DNA from: Ministeria vibrans ATCC 50519
Lineage: Eukaryota; Opisthokonta; Filasterea
Length of the DNA stretch: 27,596 nt
Assembly (NCBI GenBank): GCA_943704425.1
Contig: CALSCP010001080.1
Span: 11,253-38,848 of the forward strand
Reading direction: 5' to 3'
The notes below the pieces were generated by a model. The model was not told where the DNA came from and ran no database searches. It saw nothing but the letters and a program-made list of their open reading frames with translations. Positions 11,289 through 21,733 of the stretch are shown here, piece after piece (the stretch's first letter is position 1; every line of letters begins with the position of its first letter). The translations under genes and the position numbers were made by a program.

Positions 11289-14200
11289 CTGATGCTGGGC
11301 CAAAAGAGACTCCACTCTGCGTCGCGAATACTCCGCATCATGGTACTTCTGTTGCCAATCAGAGTCATCATCCCCCATTCCAATCGAGTGCTTCTTCTGC
11401 ATCAGGAAGAAAGCATGCTTCTGCTCGGCCAACAACACTTCAACGTGTTCCAGTGCTTTCACAGACCGTCTTCGCACACAGGTAATAAAGTGAGTGGTAA
11501 GGAATCTTTTGAATTGATATACTCTTACTTGAGTTCTCCTCGATCGGCACGCTGAGCCGCTTCCAATTGTTTGACTCGCTCACGCAGCACACGCACTGTC
11601 TCACTCTGCTCCCCTTCCGCATTTCCACTCCCACTACTAGTACAACCACTCTTGTGGTCGGCCGGTCGCACTGTGACTGCCCCTTTGTCGTCAAGCATCA
11701 CTGTCACACTCGAGATGGTCACTTGCGGTGGTAGCTTCGCCGGTTTCTTGTGTGTCTCTTCCGTCGCGTTGTCGCGTGCCACTGCCAGTACATCCGCAGC
11801 ATCATCACTGTCATGTACTCCACCAGACCACTCGCGGCGCAACTCTCCATAGCTGTCGTCCCCATCACCTCTCTCACCCTGCTCCAGCACCACTCCACAG
11901 TTGGTCACCGTCGCTTGAACAGGTGTGTTCGACGACTTGGCATAGTCATCGAGAAAGGGCGCAACCCGGTCCATCTTGGCCTGGTCCATCTTGAGCCACA
12001 CGCCACTCACCTCCACTGCAATCTTCTTCTTCTCCTCCACTGCCGCCGGCGCTGGCGCCCCCGTCCCTGCAACAGGCTCCGTCGCCGTTGTTACAAACGC
12101 CGCCTCGGCATCCAGTCGCACGCGCACTGCCGCGTCCATCCCTGCGTCGCCGTCGCACAATGGCTGGTCCATCAGGTCCAGTTCAACGCTCGCCGTCAGA
12201 TCGCCCTGGTGTTGATTTGTCGCCTCCGCCACCTCCGAGCAGTCCTTTACTTCCACCTTTTCCACCACCACTTTGGTGACACTGTTTAATTTGATATCCT
12301 CGGCTCCAAAGGACGACTCGTTGGTCACCTGAATGTGATGTGCATGCAACACCAAAATCTCACGGTCTGCCACAGCCTTGTCGTATGACTCCACCAACGC
12401 AACGCACACCTCGTCAATGGCAACACACGCAAGCGATGTAGGGTCGCCGTGCATTGCCGCTCGTTGAGCACGCATCAACGGCACACCAAAGTCAAGGCGT
12501 TCTTCCGCGACGTGCTGTAGGTACTGGAACACGTCGCGCGTGAGCTGCAGACGGATTGGATCGGACACGGCAACAAAGATCTGTTGGAACCAGACGGTAG
12601 GGTCGGCTGGTGTGAGTCCATTGCCCTTCTGCGCGTTGGGAGGGCACAGCACGACCGAGAGCGACACGGGGTCCATGATGGGAATACGTTCGGCACGGGG
12701 ACGGGGTCGGATCTCGAGCCAGACCGATTCCACGTCCACCTGGATCTCACTGTGCCATTTCCAGGCGCCCGCAGGCGGTATGCCATCGTCGATGGGAATG
12801 AGCGACGGCTGTTGAAAGTCGTCATCGCCGACAGGGGGCAGACATGGGGTGTGTTCCCACGGAAACAGTGATGTGTCACCAAGAAAGAGGCGGCGATGGT
12901 AGAAGACCCAAGGGGGCACAATGGGTCCCGTGGTGCAGCCATGGTTGTTTACAATGGTCACCTTGGACGCACTGAGACGCATGACAATGCCCGACACACG
13001 CTCGGGGCCCGTGTGACCACTGTGCGGCGGCAAAATGAGCGTAGGCATGCGCATTTCAATGTGCATCGCTATTGGATCAGGGTCACTGTCTGTAGCAGAA
13101 GGAGCAGAGGAAGACGCCGTACTATCGGCACACGTAGCAGTGGTAGAGGTAGTGGCGGCGGCGGCGGCAGCGGCAGCAGCAGCAGCAGCAGCAGCAGATG
13201 GCTGTTTGCTGCGGCGTCGATTGGTAGTGTAGGCGAGACGAGCAATAGAGTTGGCGGCGGACAAGTCATCAATGGCATCGACGGCAAACTCGTAGATTTT
13301 AAGCCAATTGACACGGTCAAAGACGAGCTCCAATGGATTGACAATGGCCCGCAAAGTAGGCATGGGTACGTCGTCGAGTCCCCAACGGAAGGACGCCTTG
13401 CTCCCCTTGGACGAAGCAGCGGACGAAGAGGAAGGAGGAGTAGAAGCGTGACTTGGGGCGTTGGATGGCGTGGTGCCGTGATGAGACGCTTGGCCCTTGG
13501 CGACGGTCGACGTCATGCGAAAGTAGTCGTGGTACTCGACCTGAATAAATGGGGTGTCTGGAGGTAACACCAGTGTGGTGTTGTTCATACTGACCATGCG
13601 CGTGTAGTCAGCGTGCTGTCCTTCGTGCGAGACGGTAGGCAGAATGATGAGATTGCCACAGCGGAAGTGCGTCTTGGAGACACGCAGGCCATGCAGCATA
13701 TCCGGTGGGAGGTGCGAATGGAGGCGCTCGACCCACGGGTCGCGACGGGTCTTGCGATACTCAATGTCGGGGAAGTGTTGCAGACGCACATTCTCAATAG
13801 AGATCATTGCAATCGCCTGCGACTTCTCCGAGTTATCAGCGATGCGCACAACAAGGCGTTCCAAATGGGCCGTGAGCACATTGGCAGCAACATCCACATT
13901 GGCATCGATGAAGACAAAGTCGTCGTCGGTCGCGGCACTTGACTGTGGATGCGTCGACGTCGACGACTCACCGCCCAGACTACTGCCCGTCTGAGTGCGC
14001 GGACGGGCGCCTGATGACGACGACAGCGGCGTTGTCGATCCAGACGTGCTTGCACTGCCCTTGGAGACACTAGGTGAGCTTGGTGTGGGCGGCTGTAGGC
14101 TTGTCGTGCCACTGCGAGGTGCATTGCTCAGTCGCATTGACACCTGATCCGCCAGAGCCCTTTGCTCTTCGAGAATTTTCTTGCGATCCGCCTCTTCACG

Positions 14201-15411
14201 TCGAAAGCGATTTTCACGATCCACCAACGCACTAATAAGCGTCACCAGACCAAACGTGACACGCAATTGTGGACGCGACACCTCCCAAATGACATCGTCC
14301 AGAAGAATCTGCTTCTCAACGGCAACCACTTCAGAGTCGCTCAGACGTTTCTTCGACTATGTGCGTGAGTATGTGTGTGTGTGTGTGTGTGTGTTAGTAT
14401 GAAAGAGAAACTCTGTGTTGAAATGGTAGTAGGTGAAAGAAAGTAAGAGTTGATAATAAAAGGTACCTGAAGGCGAATGTCGACACGAGGGAGTGCCATG
14501 AGCATGCGGTCGGGCTCGCCGGCACACGCAGCCGTGTCCGTAATGGCAATCTTGACTTCTTGTAGGGTGATCTGCTTGTAAAGCACGACGTACAGGCCGT
14601 TGGGCTGAAGCACACGTGTGCGTGGCAGCTCGGCAGCCTTCCACTTGGGGTCGGTGGAGCGTACGCCGAGACGGACCAGGTCGAGCTGGAGGGTGTACCC
14701 GGGTGCCTTGACATGCACTTGGATGCGCCCGACAAAGAGCGAGATGCCGTCGCCAATCTTGCCCATTGTGCTGTACTTTTCCAGTTTGCTTTCGAGCATC
14801 TGTTTCAGCTTGGCGCTTTGTTCCTGGAGCGCAAAAAAAATCAAACAAAAGAGAGAGAGGAGATCAAAAATAATCGATGAAACCAAAACAAAAAAAACGC
14901 CCAATTCGCTTACTTTGACGCGCCGCGTGTGGTGAGCGCCAAGACCATCGTCTCGTACTTCAACGTGCACGTCCACCTTGTCGATGTGCACCACAATCGG
15001 CTCCGTTTTGTACTTGAGAAGTTGTATTCTAAATTGAACCTACGAACCAAAAAAACGAACCATCCGACGATTAGAACACGCAACGCCACTTCTCGCCACT
15101 CTCTCACCTTGTTCGCGCGCGCAGACACCAGCCGAACGCAATCGGGGAAGCCCAGGGTCTCCTGAAGGATCTAAAGTGGCCCAGGCGAGGCGGAAAGGAG
15201 GAGGGGAAGTTTTAGAGGGATGACAATGAGTGGAAAAAGAGGAAAGGGACGCAAGAGAGCACAGGCGGAGGGCACGCACCTCTTCGTCGAGCTCGAGATC
15301 GTTGAACTCGCCGGTGCCCTTGAAGAGCGACAGATTGATGTTGTTCTTTTCGAGTCCTTTACAGAAGAGACTCAAACGTTTGATGATCTCCTTCTTGATG
15401 ATGCCCGTCAT
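11289..15411 (-). CDS. BLTP3 (UHRF1BP1/SHIP164)-like lipid-transfer protein, 3' end missing
   Basis: Bridge-like lipid-transfer protein of the chorein/VPS13 superfamily; animal BLTP3 proteins act at endosome and other membrane contacts, moving lipid along a hydrophobic groove. Six exons: 15411-15280, 15170-15108, 15039-14914, 14823-14467, 14356-11529 and 11469-11289, all in phase, 1229 residues to the last exon. The N terminus is a typical chorein_N of the UHRF1BP1 subtype: MTGIIKKEIIKRLS, INLSLFKGTGEF, LELDEEILQ, and HIDKVDVHVEV about residue 88. Later landmarks are the helix-forming QILLDDVIWEVS near 245, a charged helix after it, and many beta-rich segments as expected for a groove protein. 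A poly-Ala run near residues 610-630 comes from a GCN/CAG repeat (13156-13197). The last two exons begin a coiled coil, also present at the end of UHRF1BP1 proteins. Family members are about 1400 residues, so a modest C-terminal part seems absent; no stop codon was found before the microsatellite. Confidence 0.8.
14372..14394. repeat. Short (GT)n in BLTP3 intron 4
   Basis: About 11 GT units within the intron 14466-14357 of the BLTP3-like gene. In gene sense it is a CA run just upstream of the TAG acceptor, so the branch site must lie very near or within it. Confidence 0.85.
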
Positions 15412-15877
15412 GTCGCAAGGTGGGAGGGGGGGGAGGCGCAGCGACGCAAGACTCAGACACAGTCAATTACACGGAGTCGCAGAGATCACAGAGGCAAAGT
15501 TAAATGAATAATTTTACGACGTGAATAGTGGAATTCCCAATTATTTAGTGTGCTAATTAGTCTCAATCTCAAAGATGTAAAAAAAAGGAAAGAAGAATAA
15601 TACAAAATTAAATTGAGTAATATTAACGAGTACAGCTATAAATAACAGCTTTGAGCTTTCGAGTGAGTTTCGATTCTCTATTGATTATTGATTTTCATAG
15701 TTGAAGAACAACAAGTCACTGCGTCACTGGACTTATCATATGTATGGCCTCACTAGTCACTGGGCTGTGGACTCACGGGACTGTCGACCCAGTGCTCAGT
15801 GAGCTAGGTCCTGAGTCAAAAAAGTACGCAACCTCTTCAGGATCACTAATCCGGCGGGGAAGACAAAAAAACGTCTT
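15412..15877. other. Intergenic between BLTP3 and the orphan gene
   Basis: About 470 bp holding the BLTP3 promoter and the 3' region of the orphan gene, both on the minus strand. It has a G-run at about 15424-15434, an AT-rich middle (15500-15700) and, near 15750-15820, clustered CACTGGG/CCCAGTG inverted arms and a TGAGTCA bZIP-type word at 15812-15818. No coding frame here resembles a protein family. Confidence 0.5.
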
Positions 15878-15883
15878 TTTATT
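15878..15883 (-). terminator. AATAAA poly(A) signal overlapping a stop codon
   Basis: On the minus strand the stop codon TAA (15884-15882) of the orphan gene forms part of AATAAA. The cleavage site would then fall within roughly 30 bases, leaving an extremely short 3' UTR. This is consistent with the tight spacing elsewhere in the window. Confidence 0.5.
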
Positions 15884-16508
15884 AGTGGTTGCGGGGTTTC
15901 TTTGACGCAGATCCGCCTTGAGTCTCGTGTCGTCGTGCCGAGGACGGCGCAGAGTTTGTAGGGTTCGTAGAACTCGTAGGGGTTGCAGCCGCTGCAGCCG
16001 CTGCTGCTGCAGGAGCAGACCGGGGTACCGGAGTCGTTGGCGCTCCTCTCGAGCTCGTGGTTGCCCGGATCTCTTCCGCGCGACGAACTGCATCAGCAAG
16101 TTGCTGCTCGAGACGAGCCACGGTTTGCGCCGCAGCTTCATTTGCTCTGATAGCTTCTCGGTCCTCGCGCTCTCGCTCCTTGATGACCCCCGACACAAAC
16201 TCACTGCTCCACGCATTGTCGGGGAGATTGTGTATGGCGATGCCTCTCTCCGCCGGGAGCGTGCTGGAGAGCTTGACGGGGGTCAGCGTGCACCTGTCGC
16301 TGAGTTTGAATTTGATCATGGCGCATGTGCGAATGCGATCATGGTGGAGGCGCGGATGCGTGCAGATGAGCATGTGCCGCCCATCCTCTTCCACCAGGAA
16401 CAGGTTGAGACGCGTCGACTGTGCCTCCGCAGCCACTGCCCGCGTTCCAGCCGCAGCGCTTGCAGCCGCTGATTCGCGATCGGGGATTGCTGATTGTTCC
16501 GCTCCCAT
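15882..16508 (-). CDS. Orphan protein with N-myristoylation-type start
   Basis: Intronless 208-residue frame; no family is recognised. The start MGAEQSAI fits an N-myristoylation signal (Gly2, Ser6), which would place the protein on membranes. An Ala-rich stretch (13-30) is followed by a possible compact domain (about 32-105) with alternating hydrophobic residues, four scattered Cys/His-rich positions (ICTHPRLHHDRIRTC) and a central LPAERGIAIHNLP. Residues 105-150 are charged and helical (EREREDREAIRANEAAAQ, then a short coiled coil), and the rest is Ala/Ser/Thr/Pro-rich, ending in a basic SKKPRNH. The start is supported by being the first ATG after an A/T-rich leader. It is divergent from the phosphatase-like receptor. 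The unbiased amino-acid composition of the middle and the poly(A) signal at its stop argue for a real gene, but the function is unknown. Confidence 0.6.
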   Translation of the reverse strand: MGAEQSAIPDRESAAASAAAGTRAVAAEAQSTRLNLFLVEEDGRHMLICTHPRLHHDRIRTCAMIKFKLSDRCTLTPVKLSSTLPAERGIAIHNLPDNAWSSEFVSGVIKEREREDREAIRANEAAAQTVARLEQQLADAVRRAEEIRATTSSRGAPTTPVPRSAPAAAAAAAAATPTSSTNPTNSAPSSARRHETQGGSASKKPRNH

Positions 16509-17817
16509 GGTGTTTTGCTGAAATTTTTCTCTCTACGGTGAATTCCAATAGTTCATTCATTGGAGAGAAAATTATGAGAAACTCGTGGGAAAAAAAAAAA
16601 AAAAAACTAAAATAAACGAGAAGGCGAATAAAACAAAATCGCACGGGACCAGCGGCAAATCGACTGATTGGGGCGTAGTATGGATGGTTAAGGAATAGAG
16701 TGGGGCGGCGGAGAGACTGTGCAGTGCACGCAGATTCTTTTTTGAGGCGAATGTATAAAGAATGTATGAAACATTGTTTGCGAAGAAAGAAAATGCAAAA
16801 CGGGAGATAAGACGATAAGACTCACAGGAGCACGAGACTAACCTTTAAAGGTGGGCTTAACACAAAATAGTATCGGTGACAGACTGACAGATGTGTACGA
16901 ATTCCGAGTGGAAAGAAGAAGAAATGAATGAATTATAATTTCATCAAAGCAAGAATGAAGAAGGATAAATACAAATTACAAAAAGTTAGTCTAAACAAAT
17001 AAACGATTAATTTAATTATGTTCTTCTCCGTTGAGTAAACTGTTCACTTCATTTGAGTGTACTCATTATTCTATGATCCAATATTAATATAAGACGACAA
17101 GGCATTAACAATAGACATGGGACTATACATAGGTCATGGGAGACTCAGGGAGAGGTGACACTCGCCCGTGTCAGCGTAAATTAGTCGTTGCTTTTAGTTT
17201 TTTCTTTTTTTCTTCTTTTTGCGGAGAGAGCGGACCTTTTTTTTTTGAGGGAGGAACATCAGTAATAAATTATATAAAAATGTAGCACCACAGCAAGTCA
17301 TTGATCGTAGCCAATGCAAGGCAGGTCTTACTTGATAGAGCCGGCGTTTTCCCAGGCAACCGTATCGAACACATAATAAAAAATAAACCCATTTATTCCC
17401 CATTAGAGTTTTACGTTTCACGTACAGTTTTACGACTCTCTGACTCTCAGAGACGACTCAAATTCTTCGCATTTCAAACCCTAAGTTGTAACTCGATCCG
17501 TATAGCGTACTTTGTAAAAGAGACTGGCAGAGGTTACGTTCATACATATCAGGTCAAGCCCCTTTCGGCTTACGCTCGTCTCATCGGATAATTGATCGGA
17601 ATTGAATTGGGCATTGTTGGTGGCATGAACCGTACAGTCTGTCCATATGAGTGACACGCCAGTAACACCATTTACACCAAATTACAGACTCAGCAAGTGC
17701 GACAGTGCGACGCTGACACGGAAAAAACAAAACAAAACAAAACTTGATCACCAAAATTTAATAGTATTATTATTTTCATTTAGACCTATTTTTATTTTTA
17801 TTGTTTCACTTTCGCTC
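16509..17817. other. 1.3-kb divergent intergenic region
   Basis: Lies between the starts of the orphan gene and the phosphatase-like receptor and must hold both promoters. It is AT-rich, with an A-run near 16590-16606, T-rich tracts near 17195-17245, and GACTC/GAGTC words, including a perfect short inverted repeat CTCTGACTCTCAGAG near 17435-17449. Open frames here (for example 17301-17591) have no recognisable features. No tRNA or other RNA gene could be identified by eye. Confidence 0.5.
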
Positions 17818-19581
17818 ATGCAACGGTCAGCGTGGCACGCAACGCTTCTGTTCGCGTGTGTGCTCGTTGCGCATGTGTGTGCCCAGGGTCTGGTGACCGC
17901 GACGGCCGCGCCCGACGCCGCAGAGGCTGTCCGTCAGCCCTATCGACAATTCGAAGCATCGTTTGCGTCGGACCAGTCATCTCCGGAAAGAGCGACGCTT
18001 CGCGCGAGGCGCTCCGGCGATGGCAAACTCCCTGCTGGCGTGTACGTTGGGGCGGTGCTTGGCGGTGCGGTTGCGGTCGTTTTGCTGTTTCTCCTGTGTT
18101 GGTATTTGCAAAAGCGACGCGTCTCTCGCAAACGCATCTCACAGCACCACGGCTACGCGGCTGCCTACACCGCCGCCAGCAACACTGGAGAACATCCGTC
18201 GCTTGCGGCCAATGCGATTCTGAGCGGCCGCCTTGTCGTAGAACCGCCGCTGGACGAGAGCGCAGCAGCGACCCCTCCGCCGCCCCACAAAACGTTTACC
18301 ATACTGCACAATTTGCCGTCGCTCGTGACGCTGCGCAGCCTCTTTGCCGACATCGAGCAGCAAATGGATGCGCTTGCCATTGAAGAGGCCTGGGAGCGTA
18401 TGCTGCGCGCCACAGCTCCGGCTGCGGCTGCAGACGATGGAGAGCGCAACGAGAGCAGAGTCGCCGCTGACGACGACGACCAGAACGATGACGACGACGA
18501 CGGCGACGACGCGGGAACGCGTACCTTGGACTTGCGTCACCTTGTGGCGGATCGTGTGGAGAATGCACCACGGAATCGCGACGCCAACTACGTACCTTAC
18601 GACTTCAACCGGGTGATGCTAATGGATCCGGTGGCGGCGGCAGCTGCTGCAGCGCGCGCGACTGCGCCTCCTGCCGAGGAGTTTGCGAGTGCGCCCGAAA
18701 CAGAGACAGGCTCGGCACTGCTGACGTCTCTGGCCGAGTCACAGGCGGCAGCATTGGCAGCGGCGGACCAGGCAGAGCGAGCGTACATCAACGCAAGCCA
18801 CATTGACGGTGCACCAGGCTGTGGCAGCTACATCGTGACACAGGGGCCAGTGGAGGAGACAGTCAACGATTTTTGGGAGATGGTCTGGGCCCAGCAGATA
18901 CAGTGTGTGGTGATGCTGACGCGCATTGTTGAGGACGGCGTCGACCTGTGCTTCAAGTACTGGTCCGATGCGCGCAAGACAGTCTTTGCGTCGCTCGAAG
19001 TGCTCAAAGTCGGTCAAAAGAAGTATCACGATTTTGTCGTACGTAGTCTATAAAATAGATTAATGTTTGTTGCCGACGAAAAAGACTGTTCTCATTTTGT
19101 TTGCGTAGGTTCGCAACTTTGTGCTGCGAGACACGCGTACGCGCAAGACACGGACCCTGACACACTTCCACTACACTGGACTGGCTCGGAATGAGTTGGG
19201 CAGTGCTGTGAGTGAGGCTCAAGAGCTGTCTTTGCGCTCACTGTTGTTTCGTGTGCGCCACTCGGCGACCACTAGTGCTCCCCTGTTGGTCCATTGTGAT
19301 GTGGCTGGACGTCGCACCGGTCTCTTTCTGCTATTAGACTCTTTGGTTCAACAGGTGTGATCGAATCACTTTTCGCCTGCCACCCACTCATGTACTCACA
19401 CTTTGTTGCTCTATAGGTTAATGCAGGAGCAGACCATGTGAGTCCCAGTGATGAACTTGTGCGGCTGAGTCGACAGCGCAAGGGACTGTTTGAGTGTCGT
19501 GATGACTATGCGGTGGTTCTTTGTGCGTTTGTGGAGGAGCTCAGACAAGTCAAAGAGCGACTTGTCGGGCCCACAGACTGA
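17818..19581 (+). CDS. Receptor-like tyrosine phosphatase, probably a pseudophosphatase
   Basis: Three exons, 17818-19038, 19109-19354 and 19417-19581, all phase 0; 543 residues. Signal peptide 1-22, a short ectodomain to about 70, a membrane helix at about 73-97 (VGAVLGGAVAVVLLFLLCWYL) followed by basic KRRVSRKR, then one cytoplasmic PTP domain from about 185. The fold is clear: VPYDFNRVML, YINASHIDG, YIVTQGPVEETVNDFWEMVW and VVMLTRIVEDG. The catalytic loop keeps Cys and Arg with CX5R spacing (VHCDVAGRRTG, Cys470, Arg476) but not the usual HCSAGxGR. The WPD loop reads GLARN, so the general-acid Asp is Arg434; the pTyr-loop Tyr of NRY is Asp; and both Q-loop Gln are replaced (ECRDDY). An Ala-rich insert separates the pTyr loop from YINAS, and a poly-Asp run lies near 218. 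A substrate-binding or scaffold role is likely; weak activity cannot be excluded. The start was chosen at the ATG that opens the signal peptide. Confidence 0.85.
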
Positions 19582-19596
19582 TTCATCATAAAAAAT

Positions 19597-19622
19597 ATAA
19601 TAATAATAATTATTATTATTAT
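19597..19622. terminator. 26-bp perfect ATAATA/TATTAT palindrome between convergent genes
   Basis: Thirteen-base arms made of ATA/ATT triplets with no loop, centred at 19609/19610. It lies 16 bp after the phosphatase-like stop and 37 bp before the JmjC stop on the other strand. AT-rich sequence like this can serve 3' end formation in both directions; its role is inferred from position only. Confidence 0.4.
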
Positions 19623-19658
19623 GCTAGCGAATGGGTCTCTCTCTTCTCTGTGTGTGTA

Positions 19659-20276
19659 CTATCGAACAATGAATGGGGCGTATGGATTGCGGGTGAAGTC
19701 CTGAAAGTCAGGTAGGAAGGGTGTGGCAAACCACGAGTTGAGGGCCATGTGCAACCCATACGACTCGACGCGGTGCAGCCATCCGGACGGGAGGTACAGC
19801 TGATCGCCTGGAAAGGAGTGGGGGGTGTCATTGGATATATTTTTTGTCATGCGAGTGAGTTAACAATTGTGCTCGTATGTGTGCGGAAATGATGCACTGA
19901 GCTAGAGACAATTGCTGTACCGGGATTCAGAAGAAGTTGAGTAGGACGTGCTTCGAGAAAGAGCGGGAAATCCTCCTCACGAAAGCCTTTGAGGGTCACT
20001 CCGGAAAAGTTGTCGTTTTCGACCTGACGGGAAGGGGTAAAGTTGTCAATGGTAGCTTCGCCGCCCGGCATGATGTTAAGGAGGAAGCCACGGAAGTAGA
20101 CGCGGGACATCTCGGCGGGAGAGTACAGCGTGAAACGTTTGCGACCCGACAGGACGGTGTACAGGTTGTCGCCTGTGTCGGTGTGGAGGTGCGAAAAGGA
20201 CGCCGTCTGGGTGTGGAAGATGTGAGAGACAGACAAGAAAGTGAGTGAGACAAATTAAACCATTAAACCAATTAGC

Positions 20277-20321
<45 letters not shown>

Positions 20322-21030
20322 TGTATGTGTGTCTTTGTGGTGTATGCGAGCGTGCTGTCTGTCAACTTGATGACATAGCTAAAGTCACACAAACACTCAG
20401 ACTCACAAAAATTACCTTTTTGCCGCGCACGGTGTCGTTGTAGTCGGGCCCTACTCCTATCCACGTGTACGAATTGGTAAGAATGAACTTGGTAAAGAAC
20501 GACGGAGTGTGGTAGTCGGAGGTCAGGTGCGTCAGTGGCTTGTGCAATGTAAAGTCCCGTCCGCCTTGCAGGTTCATGTAAAGTCGGTACTTTTGCGACA
20601 CAAGCGAAATGTCCTCTTCGCGCAACTCGCCCGTTTCCACTTTGTGCCTCTACGTGCAACCCCGCCCTCCATCAATCAAAATCAAACCACAATGGGGCAC
20701 ACACATAATAATAATAATAATAAAATTAAATAATACATAACTTTGTATATATATATACACAACCCCCCCATCACACACACACTCGTCATACCTCATGAAG
20801 GTGCTTGAGAAACTTGCTCATGGGCAGATCAACTTTGTCGGAGGGGGCATTCTCCACTGGATCAAAACCAAAGGCGTGCGAGAACCCGCCCGTTTTTCGC
20901 TCCAGCTCGACTTCGGCGTCACGAGTCATGTTGGCGACATACTCAATGTCAAACCATCTGTTGGTGCGCCACTTGAGAATCTTGTCGGCACCTGTAAAAT
21001 ACACAAAGCACACACACACACACACAATGC

Positions 21031-21096
<66 letters not shown>

Positions 21097-21733
21097 ACAT
21101 ACAAAACACACACAAAACACACACAAAACATACACACACCCACCCACACACACACATACACATACACACAGAGAGAGAACATATACAAACACACACAACA
21201 CCAATGTGTGTGAGAGACAATCCAATCCGTTCCGCCGTGTTTACCGCCTGCGGGTGAGATGATCACCGGCTCACGGCGCTTAATGTAGTGGTCATAGAAC
21301 CACTCGGTGGACTCGGGCATCTCCGTCAGCACAGTTGGGGTCCAGGGAACGCCATTGGCAGCAGGTGGGATCTGCACAGAGAGCAGAAGAGTGTGTCAAA
21401 GGCCAAACCGAACCACAAAAACATCGCACTGTTTTTCTTTTCGCTCTCTGCCGTCACCTGAAACCCCTCATACAGATTGCCGCGCTCGTTGCGAATCTGC
21501 TGATGGTAGTGCACATATCCGCCGCGCAGCCGGAGCATTTCCGACGACGTAGCGTTGCGTACAGCAATTCCAAAATCGCTTTGGTTGCGCACCAGATCGT
21601 ACAATGATCTCCGTCCAAACGCACCCACGGCAAACCCCGCAAGCCCCATGGCCACAAGCAGTGCTATTCTCAGCAACAGCCCGCTTGGCCTCCACCGCCT
21701 CCTCGCCGCACGAGCATCCTTTGTCTGTGGCAT
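19659..21733 (-). CDS. Type II membrane JmjC/cupin_8 oxygenase
   Basis: Six exons: 21733-21458, 21371-21245, 20991-20792, 20649-20416, 20206-19921 and 19807-19659, all in phase; 423 residues. Residues 10-17 are basic (ARRRWRPS) and 18-40 form a membrane helix, giving a signal anchor with the rest in the ER/Golgi lumen. Two N-glycosylation sequons (NQS, NAT) follow it, which fits. The catalytic domain is of the cupin_8 JmjC type: HTD at 287-289 and His386 in LYLPSGWLHRV are the expected Fe(II) ligands, and DNLYTVLSGRKRFTLYSP is the typical strand after HxD, whose Lys is a candidate 2-oxoglutarate contact. The family hydroxylates or demethylates proteins, RNA or small molecules; the substrate here is unknown. 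It converges on the phosphatase-like gene with 77 bp between stops and shares a 161-bp divergent promoter with a small PH gene. Confidence 0.85.
20275..20314. repeat. (GC)n(GT)n alternating purine-pyrimidine tract
   Basis: About eight GC units running directly into about twelve GT units, within the JmjC intron 20415-20207. Unbroken alternating purine-pyrimidine with a CG core is the classic Z-DNA-forming type. Degenerate GT units continue to about 20335. Exons on both sides stay in phase. Confidence 0.9.
21010..21175. repeat. Compound (CA)n(GA)n(CA)n microsatellite
   Basis: CA run, about 30 GA units (about 21035-21094), then degenerate ACACAAA/CACACC repeats, all inside the JmjC intron 21244-20992. 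The flanking exons join in phase 1 to give Gly-Ala within a continuous domain, so the assembly looks sound across this tract. Confidence 0.9.

Noticed and set aside
11571-14168. Plus-strand frames opposite the large BLTP3 exon, up to 223 codons
   Set aside because: The minus strand carries a continuous 942-codon family-like frame; the opposite frames show no recognisable protein.
9115-15411. One giant BLTP3-SUMO-protease fusion gene
   Set aside because: The main splice sites at the junction are out of phase, the protease lacks its N-lobe and BLTP3 its end, so two damaged or misjoined genes explain the sequence better. Kept open as an alternative in the findings.
15773-16216. 147-codon minus-strand frame overlapping the orphan gene
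   Set aside because: Out-of-frame shadow of the 208-residue orphan, Arg/Gln-rich, and running past its poly(A) signal.
17301-17591. 96-codon plus-strand frame in the divergent intergenic region
   Set aside because: No domain, no supporting splice or composition signal; lies in AT-rich promoter DNA.
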